Below the pieces are notes generated by a model. It was not told the origin of the DNA. It saw nothing but the letters and a program-made list of their open reading frames with translations, and did not search any database. Of a DNA stretch of 64,000 nucleotides, positions 59,801 through 64,000 are shown piece by piece (positions within the stretch are counted from its first letter, which is position 1; each line of letters opens with the position of its first letter). The translations under genes and the position numbers were made by a program. The DNA is taken from contig CBDANN010000008.1 in NCBI GenBank assembly GCA_965197635.1, forward strand, positions 1,178,001-1,242,000, in the 5' to 3' direction. The DNA comes from Bin87 sp965197635. GTDB taxonomy: Bacteria > Chloroflexota > Dehalococcoidia > Lucifugimonadales > UBA3495.

Positions 59801-60633
59801 GCGGTAATCAACGCCACCGAAACGCCACCGCCCGCCAGGAGTTCGCCCAACGTCGCCGCCGGCACCGAATCAACCGTACCGTCATCCTGCTCCAACCGCA
59901 TCGCTCCGCCGTCGCCCAGCGTAGCGCCATCGATGTGCGCGATATGGTAGTGGTTCGGATTGCGCTCAAGAAGCCGCGTCAACGCCGCCAGCGTCGCCGG
60001 CCGTGGATTGTCCAGCGACACCTCCGCGTTCAACCCTTCCAACGCGGCCACCGTCGCCGTAGCCAGGCTGCCCCCTGCGACCACCTCGCTGCCGACCAAA
60101 CTCCCGTTCGTCGGCGCATCACCCGAGAGCGGTGTCGGCGACAGCATCAATACTTGAAGAGCTTCTTCCGTTCGTTCTTCCACGTTCCCTGATGGTATGG
60201 TCGCCGCGGATTGCCGCACGATACCTACCAACCCGTTGACGAAATACCCCAGGTTGGGCTCGTTCATCAACTCCCACGGCAACGACGAAAATTCCGGCCG
60301 GTCCGAAACAATCGTCAACTCCGCCCGGTCATCGCTTTGCATCACTTCGTCCAAGATCGCCCGTCCCGCGCTACCTGTCGCGAAGGCCATTTCGAACAAT
60401 AGCCGTCCCAGGTTCCGCATGGCGGCTTCCACCGCTTCAATAAGCGCCAGACCACCCACCGTGGGACGCCGGGCCTCCCAGTGGTACCGGTCCAACGCGG
60501 ACCGTTCCTCGTCCGACAATTGCAACGCAAAACCAGCCGGGGGCGCCTCCCTGGCGTCCTGGGAAGGCTCGGTCAGCCGAACCAGTATCTGTTGAGATGC
60601 GGACAGGTCGTGAATTTCCAAACTGGCGGTCAT
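56878..60633 (-). CDS. CHAT-like / NB-ARC (STAND ATPase) / TPR protein with missing CHAT cysteine
   Basis: The 1251 residues fall in three parts. Residues 100-345 follow the CHAT (caspase-HetF) pattern: FSSLPWELMNEP, AHIDGATLG with His233 at the catalytic place, and LITAGDQDGG...AMAIANAGVDQVAVLPAPLYPETAEMAVRSFY. The position of the nucleophilic Cys (normally L-x-A-C) is Gly279, so protease activity is unlikely. Residues 405-630 are an NB-ARC: P-loop GDTGVGKTE at 436-444, Walker B LLVWD at 516-520, LLLSRR and GGHPLAM. From about 870 a long TPR array senses or binds a partner. The whole resembles NLR-type defence or signalling proteins. GGAG lies 11 bases before the ATG. Confidence 0.82.
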   Translation of the reverse strand: MTASLEIHDLSASQQILVRLTEPSQDAREAPPAGFALQLSDEERSALDRYHWEARRPTVGGLALIEAVEAAMRNLGRLLFEMAFATGSAGRAILDEVMQSDDRAELTIVSDRPEFSSLPWELMNEPNLGYFVNGLVGIVRQSAATIPSGNVEERTEEALQVLMLSPTPLSGDAPTNGSLVGSEVVAGGSLATATVAALEGLNAEVSLDNPRPATLAALTRLLERNPNHYHIAHIDGATLGDGGAMRLEQDDGTVDSVPAATLGELLAGGGVSVALITAGDQDGGATAREWSAAAMAIANAGVDQVAVLPAPLYPETAEMAVRSFYTRLAQGNRVSAAVASVRRGLMDTPERVSLFGKRVFWDWQAPVVYQSRQYLPPEIAQHQPDPLAPPVIQPEEAPTDDLQIPVAGQYGLVGRQGELRQLERVLKSQSVVLLAGDTGVGKTELALGLCRWFLKPARAAYPGGVFYTAFEASHPAGIERVVHEIGTAVTGLDFADMPAEQQRQWVTAYLQQNPSLLVWDNVENVAGFPDGSPGLLDESELPDLAAFLGEVTSGPLGTGALLLSRRAAEDWISIPHATLALDGLTNADRLSLAAVVMDSVGLPASRLGGDFGELMGLLGGHPLAMQIAVPPVKDVPASVVASEVRRLMDEQTEGSEAGRSATLTAAMEYAFSRMSHRNRTHLPFLSLFQRRVMLDVLSHITEERLYGQVLGDDLTSGASRTLLSPEGGMQSSGRSYASCRTLLRTAQAAGFLEPVSPSVFQINPALPWFLGRKLGRQVSGDGIRMLEQEFVRVYADTADYFMESLYENQDTGVTAVLAEEGNLTQALGLALEYQQWDNAQLLIQPLAQVYRMQKRFPELRRLRGQLLDVIGHTASEAEGNGAIDFWQYLLGTDSMESVERMDLERADMFNRQLLDYLLEQPDGETDARTAAVYHQNGLIATRRGQYDTASEWLEMGLEIIDGGDDQESIADACFAIGQVRHHQRQYSAAKEWYRRALDIHQRLPDYEEMVNDFRALGSACHMRFEYDEARSWYHRARELVEENRDEETAVYIFHSLGTVDHSEYLFEEAQTWYQQALGLCDRMGMTEQMIVEFHHLGTLAQARGIPDEADEWLRVAMEYREQMGDMRGVGVEARQLGVVHHEQGDLDQAYHWYDQARIAFEGVRDVLRAARTYGQLGMVEEERGNLSDALEWVARTHQLAADYQLPMMVQVKAHLARLRDTMGEEPFAQWWRDNTGAEAPSDLDVDTSEIL

Positions 60634-61054
60634 GTGGGTGACGGCTCCTGTGACAATTGTGTGTTACCAGCGCCGTGGCGAAACCGAGGATGGTTGGTCG
60701 CCAAATGCGAAGACCAGTTCAGCACCATAAATTTCGTTCAACAACAGTCACCTTTGGTATTGGTAACTGTAGCGCCAGACTGCGGCACGAGTTCGATGTC
60801 TACACTGAACAATCAAACAACACGGGGTCTAGTTTTCGCACCCGTGCCGAATTTCGCTAGTTAACATAACAAAACAACGAGACACCCTGACATCATCAAA
60901 TTGAACTGGAAACTGGATGTTGTTGTCAGATAATTCGGGTTCGTTTATAATGTGGCACGCACAAAAAGCAAGCCGAACCCGAACTCGTGCTGTCCGGGCG
61001 GCATTATACAACATGGCGCTGTTGGCGGCGCGGAAATACTGGCAGTTACATCCC
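60634..61054. other. Divergent intergenic region between the CHAT/NB-ARC gene and the CitE-like operon
   Basis: This stretch is AT-richer than the flanking genes. It contains a near-consensus plus-strand promoter but no clear minus-strand one. Apart from possible upstream starts of the CitE-like gene, I see no coding frame. Confidence 0.6.
60923..60951 (+). promoter_or_regulatory. Strong sigma70 promoter for the CitE-like operon
   Basis: TTGTCA and a perfect TATAAT are separated by exactly 17 bases. Transcription should start near 60958, so the in-frame ATG at 60917 cannot be the start codon of the main transcript. The leader is 55 or 97 bases, depending on which ATG is used. Confidence 0.72.
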
Positions 61055-61996
61055 ATGCTTGCTTTCGACAAAATCCGACGCTCCTGGTTGCTGGTCCCCG
61101 TTTTGCAACCCGAGCGTCTGGCCGCCGCACCCTCCGCCATGGCCGACGTGATTGCCCTTGACCTGAGCGAGTTCGTCGCGGAAGCCGACAAGCCTGGCGC
61201 ACGGGACTCTGTCGCTCAAAACTTAGACACCGCCAAAACTGGCGGGGCCGAAGTATTCGTCCAGGTTGATCCCGAGGTTCTGCTGGCCGACCTTTCCGCT
61301 TCGGTTTGGCCTGGCCTGGATGGGGTGGTGGTGAGCCGCGCGGAAACCGCGTCCCAGATCACCCGGGCCGACGAAATAATTTCTGCCCTGGAAAGCCAAC
61401 GGGGCATGCTGCCCGGCAGTGTAGAACTGGTCGTTTCCCTGGAAACCGCTGTCGGCAACCACAATGCCTTCGAGATCGCCACCGCCAGCCCTCGCATCTG
61501 GGGCCTGACCCTTGGCCGCGCCGACTTGGTGATGGACCTCCGTCCGGAACCGTCCGGCGAAATCCACCTCATGCAATACCTGATGCAGCGGCTGGTGATC
61601 CTGGCGTCCGCCACCGGCAAAGTGCCCCTGGGAGCCTGGTGGCGCTTTCCCGACCGCGGGTCGTTGGCTACTCCAGGAGATACGCTGGCCGCGGCAAGGA
61701 GAGGCCGAACCATTGGTTTCAAGGGGTCCTTCTGCGTTTTGGATGACCAGGTTGAATGCCTTAATGATGGGTTCACCCCATCCGAAGCCGAACTGGAGGC
61801 TGCCCAGGAACTTTGCCGGTACTATTCCGAAGCCACCGTTTCCGGGACCACCTCTGTCGCAGTCATTGACGGTCGCGTCCTTACGGCCGACATCGTGCGT
61901 CAGTACACAAACACGTTGACCTTGGCCGAAGCATGCGCCACCCGCGATCTTTTCAAAACTGCTGCCGCCGAAGGCCGGCCGATCCCGTTGCCTTAG
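61055..61996 (+). CDS. HpcH/HpaI (CitE-like) aldolase/lyase, copy 1
   Basis: The 313 residues match the CitE/HpcH TIM barrel: RRSWLLVPVLQPERL, DVIALDLSEFV, Glu in VVSLETAVGNHNAFEI and Asp in LGRADLVMDL as metal ligands. The substrate is probably a 3-hydroxyacyl-CoA or malyl-CoA-type compound, but this is not known. The start is uncertain: ATGs at 60917, 61013 and 61055 are in frame, and the promoter at 60923-60951 excludes the first. The last gives a family-like start. The start of the second copy is 13 bases after this stop. Confidence 0.8.
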   Translation: MLAFDKIRRSWLLVPVLQPERLAAAPSAMADVIALDLSEFVAEADKPGARDSVAQNLDTAKTGGAEVFVQVDPEVLLADLSASVWPGLDGVVVSRAETASQITRADEIISALESQRGMLPGSVELVVSLETAVGNHNAFEIATASPRIWGLTLGRADLVMDLRPEPSGEIHLMQYLMQRLVILASATGKVPLGAWWRFPDRGSLATPGDTLAAARRGRTIGFKGSFCVLDDQVECLNDGFTPSEAELEAAQELCRYYSEATVSGTTSVAVIDGRVLTADIVRQYTNTLTLAEACATRDLFKTAAAEGRPIPLP

Positions 61997-62008
61997 GAGA
62001 TGCTGCTC

Positions 62009-63022
62009 ATGGTGGACGCCCTCCCACGGCTCAAACGATCCGGCCTGACCATGCCCATCGTTACCGAGCGATTCATCAACAACGCCTGGCACCGCGGGTG
62101 CGACTTCATCAACATGGACCTGGAGGACTCCGTACCTCCCCGCCTCAAGGACGCCGCCCGCAACTCGGTGAAACAAAGCATCCCGGTGGTCAACAAGGGT
62201 GGAGCCGACGCCGTTTGTCGCATCAACCACGACCTGATGGAAGCCGACCTGAACGCGGCGATTTGGCCCGGGCTGGTGCAGGTGAATTACCCCAAGACCG
62301 AATACGGCCATGAAATCGCCCGCATGGACGAAATCATATCGCGGCTGGAAGCCGAGCGTGGCATACGACCCGGAACGGTCGAAATCGGCGCCAACATCGA
62401 AACCGCCGTCGGAGTGGCCAACGCTTACGAGATAGTCACCGCCAGCCCCAGGGTCAGGGATTTCGGCGGCGCTTCCGGTTACGATATGTCCCGCGACTTG
62501 GGCGTGGAAATGTTCGTTGGCTTCGATCAGTTCGTTTACGGCAAGGGCGAGGTCGAACTGGCCGCTCGCGCCGCCGGCCGCGAACCCCATGCTGCGCCCT
62601 TCACCCCTAACATTACCGGAAGCGTCAGCGACCCCGACCGGGCTTTCGCAGAAGCCGACGCCTCTCGCAAGTGCGGATTCCGCATCGGCGGTGGCCTCCA
62701 TCCCAACGTCGTGGAACCGCAGAACCGGGGTTTCATGCCGTCGGAAGACGAGATCTCGGATGCCCAATGGGTGTTGCAGGAATATCGCCAACTCGCCCAC
62801 TCCAGCGAAACTTGGCGCCAAATCGACGTCTTGACCGTGGCTACGCGACAGATCCCCAAGCCGCTACCGGCCGATTCTTACCAGGGGCGTTTCCGAGTTA
62901 TCGACCGGTATGAAGCCGCTCGTGCCCGGGAACTGCTCCAATGGCGCCAGCGTTGTCAGGAACGGGACCGCGAAAAGTCCGAAGCCATGGACCGCGTGCG
63001 GGCCGCTGAGGAATCTGCGTAG
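62009..63022 (+). CDS. HpcH/HpaI (CitE-like) aldolase/lyase, copy 2
   Basis: The 337 residues share the barrel with the previous gene but keep more canonical sites: NMDLEDSVPPRLKD (the L-E-D-S/A motif), Glu in GANIETAVGVANAYEI and Asp in GGASGYDMSRDLG. A C-terminal helix rich in Arg and Glu extends beyond the family norm. AGGAG is nine bases before the chosen ATG, whereas the ATG at 62000 directly abuts it. A palindromic repeat overlaps the stop codon. Confidence 0.84.
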   Translation: MVDALPRLKRSGLTMPIVTERFINNAWHRGCDFINMDLEDSVPPRLKDAARNSVKQSIPVVNKGGADAVCRINHDLMEADLNAAIWPGLVQVNYPKTEYGHEIARMDEIISRLEAERGIRPGTVEIGANIETAVGVANAYEIVTASPRVRDFGGASGYDMSRDLGVEMFVGFDQFVYGKGEVELAARAAGREPHAAPFTPNITGSVSDPDRAFAEADASRKCGFRIGGGLHPNVVEPQNRGFMPSEDEISDAQWVLQEYRQLAHSSETWRQIDVLTVATRQIPKPLPADSYQGRFRVIDRYEAARARELLQWRQRCQERDREKSEAMDRVRAAEESA

Positions 63023-63050
63023 GGGGCAACCCTTGTGTTTGTCCCCTACG
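63018..63050. repeat. Palindromic repeat at the end of CitE-like copy 2
   Basis: CGTAGGGG and CCCCTACG close a hairpin that continues inward through GCAA/TTTG with one wobble pair. It belongs to the same palindrome type as at 31112-31132 and overlaps the stop codon. It may attenuate transcription before the third copy. Confidence 0.55.
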
Positions 63051-63069
63051 TAACCCGGAGCCATCCAAT

Positions 63070-64000
63070 ATGTCCATTCTCGTCCGCCGCTCCAATCTGG
63101 TCATCCCGGCCACCCAATTGCGCATGATCCGTTGGGGTTGGCGGCACAACGCCGACGCCGTCACCATTGACCTCCAGGATGGGGTGCCCCGGGGAGAGCT
63201 CGAGCGCGCTCGCAAGGCCCTTCGCCAGTTCGTCGTCCATGTGAGTAAAGGTGGCGCCGATGTCTTCGTCCGAGTAAACGCCCGGTACGCTTACGCCGAT
63301 ACCGCAGCCGCGGTATGTCCCGAACTCACCGGCATTCTGTTGCCGGGCGTTGAGTGCGCGGCCCAGGTGGCCGAAGCCGACGATATCCTCACCGAGCTGG
63401 AACGCAAACGCGGCGTCGCCCGCGGAACCCTCGAATTGGCGCCAGCCATTGAAACTGCTGCCGGCGTTTGGCACATCCGCGAAATCATCACTGCGTCTGA
63501 CCGTATCAAGCAGGTCGGCATCGACGAGGCCAACCTGGCCGCCTCGCTGGGCATCACCCAATCCGCAGAGTACGACCCTTTCGTCTATGCCAGAGGAAGA
63601 ATCTGCATCGAGGCCACCGCCGCTGGTGTTCAGTCGGTGGCCGTTACCGACCCGATGGGATTGGGGAACGACCACCTCACCCATGAGGACATGGTGAAGA
63701 TCGTCACCGATACCCGCAATCTGGGGTTCAAGGGCATGGTTTGTGGTCATCCGCGCTGGACCAACGCCATCAACGATGCCTATACGCCTACCGATTCCCT
63801 CGTCGAATACTACACCAAGGTCCGCGAAGTCTTCGCCCAGGCTCTGGCGGCCGGAACCGCCGCGGTGCCGTTTGCGGGACGCATGATCGACGTCCCGGTG
63901 GACGAATGGGCCAAAGACGTCCTGGCCATGAGTGCTGCCTGCGCCGCGCGCGACGCCGAAAAACGATCCGCGCGAGCCGCCGCCGACGCCTGGTCTCAAC
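63070..64000 (+). CDS. HpcH/HpaI (CitE-like) aldolase/lyase, copy 3, truncated by the window end
   Basis: The frame is open to the last base and codes at least 310 residues. It shows MSILVRRSNLVIPATQLRM, AVTIDLQDGVPRGELERAR, Glu in LAPAIETAAGVWHI, GIDEANLAASLGI at the second metal site and GMVCGHPRWTNAINDAYTP near the C-terminus. GGAG precedes the ATG by nine bases. It is the third consecutive member of the family in this operon. The true end is beyond the window. Confidence 0.83.
   Translation, partial: MSILVRRSNLVIPATQLRMIRWGWRHNADAVTIDLQDGVPRGELERARKALRQFVVHVSKGGADVFVRVNARYAYADTAAAVCPELTGILLPGVECAAQVAEADDILTELERKRGVARGTLELAPAIETAAGVWHIREIITASDRIKQVGIDEANLAASLGITQSAEYDPFVYARGRICIEATAAGVQSVAVTDPMGLGNDHLTHEDMVKIVTDTRNLGFKGMVCGHPRWTNAINDAYTPTDSLVEYYTKVREVFAQALAAGTAAVPFAGRMIDVPVDEWAKDVLAMSAACAARDAEKRSARAAADAWSQ

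Noticed and set aside
60917..61054. Upstream start codons for CitE-like copy 1
   Set aside because: The ATG at 60917 lies before the predicted transcription start. The ATG at 61013 remains possible, but the residues it adds are not family-like.
61223..62821. 532-codon open frame on the minus strand
   Set aside because: It is antisense to CitE-like copies 1 and 2, which carry clear metal-site motifs and ribosome binding sites.
63046..63999. 317-codon open frame on the minus strand at the window end
   Set aside because: The plus strand codes a CitE/HpcH family protein through the same DNA; the minus frame has no recognisable motif.
1..64000. UGA-interrupted selenoprotein frames
   Set aside because: With selC present I looked for adjacent same-frame pieces split by TGA and for U-containing versions of known selenoproteins; none was convincing. 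Thioredoxin here uses Cys in WCGPC.
1..64000. CRISPR arrays, rRNA genes, integrases or transposases
   Set aside because: No regularly spaced direct repeats, rRNA signatures or transposase/integrase motifs were seen.

Overview
The window is a gene-dense, roughly 60% GC bacterial chromosome segment. It carries about 70 protein genes on both strands, one tRNA gene and no rRNA, phage or CRISPR. The gene mix points to a free-living or host-associated heterotroph of the Chloroflexota, perhaps near the Dehalococcoidia/SAR202 lineages: an F420-type LLM oxidoreductase, several HpcH/HpaI and CitE-like aldolases, MmgE/PrpD, M20 amidohydrolases, a thiolase with a DUF35 partner, a two-component pyruvate dehydrogenase E1, ferredoxin oxidoreductases and LutABC. 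This placement is inferred from gene content only.

Layout. 1-2415: alpha and beta subunits of a 2-oxoacid:ferredoxin oxidoreductase whose active-site residues look like those of oxalate oxidoreductase, after the tail of a probable gamma/delta subunit. 2743-4481: a small unknown protein and an FMN alpha-hydroxyacid oxidase ending at a clear terminator. 4484-9366 (minus): hydrolase, TenA, PIG-L deacetylase, hotdog protein, TPR protein and GNAT. 9370-18190: an M20 peptidase behind a REP-like insertion, RNase D next to a MITE, HpaI aldolase, thiolase + DUF35, acyl-CoA ligase, PII and an EVE protein. 18205-24095: a palindromic element, a UvrD-like helicase, a benzoylformate-decarboxylase-like enzyme, and a VOC/BrnA/BrnT/hydrolase operon. 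24169-31111: cysteine desulfurase, lipoprotein, polyprenol/DAG kinase-like protein, two tandem M20D amidohydrolases, glycerate kinase and an SRPBCC protein. 31159-34901 (minus): LutA-LutB-LutC, then an MNT-HEPN pair. 35054-39891: a conserved unknown, a strong terminator, tRNA-Sec, thioredoxin, an RlmD-Maf fusion and the Tat genes.

40031-45043: a second MITE copy, then a complete pyruvate dehydrogenase operon (E3-E1alpha-E1beta-E2). 45062-48883: a membrane protein with 12-nt repeats, an acetolactate-synthase-like enzyme and a tandem ThyX-like protein. 48896-50732 (minus): ECF sigma, membrane anti-sigma and a 50-residue zinc-ribbon protein. 50855-56826 (minus): MmgE/PrpD, LLM oxidoreductase, a PIN toxin with a double-domain antitoxin inserted beside a broken LLM paralogue, an HsdR_N-like nuclease fold and a large hydrolase. 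56878-60633 (minus): a 1251-residue CHAT-like/NB-ARC/TPR protein whose CHAT cysteine is missing. 61055-end: three tandem CitE/HpcH-like genes behind a near-consensus promoter.

How the genes fit together. Much of the window handles C2-C3 acids: putative oxalate oxidation, 2-hydroxyacid oxidation, lactate use by LutABC, glycerate phosphorylation, several aldolases and TPP carboligases/decarboxylases, and PDH. The less conserved parts carry three toxin-antitoxin-like pairs, a STAND-type NLR-like protein and several families of small palindromic repeats, including a MITE family with 10-bp target duplications.
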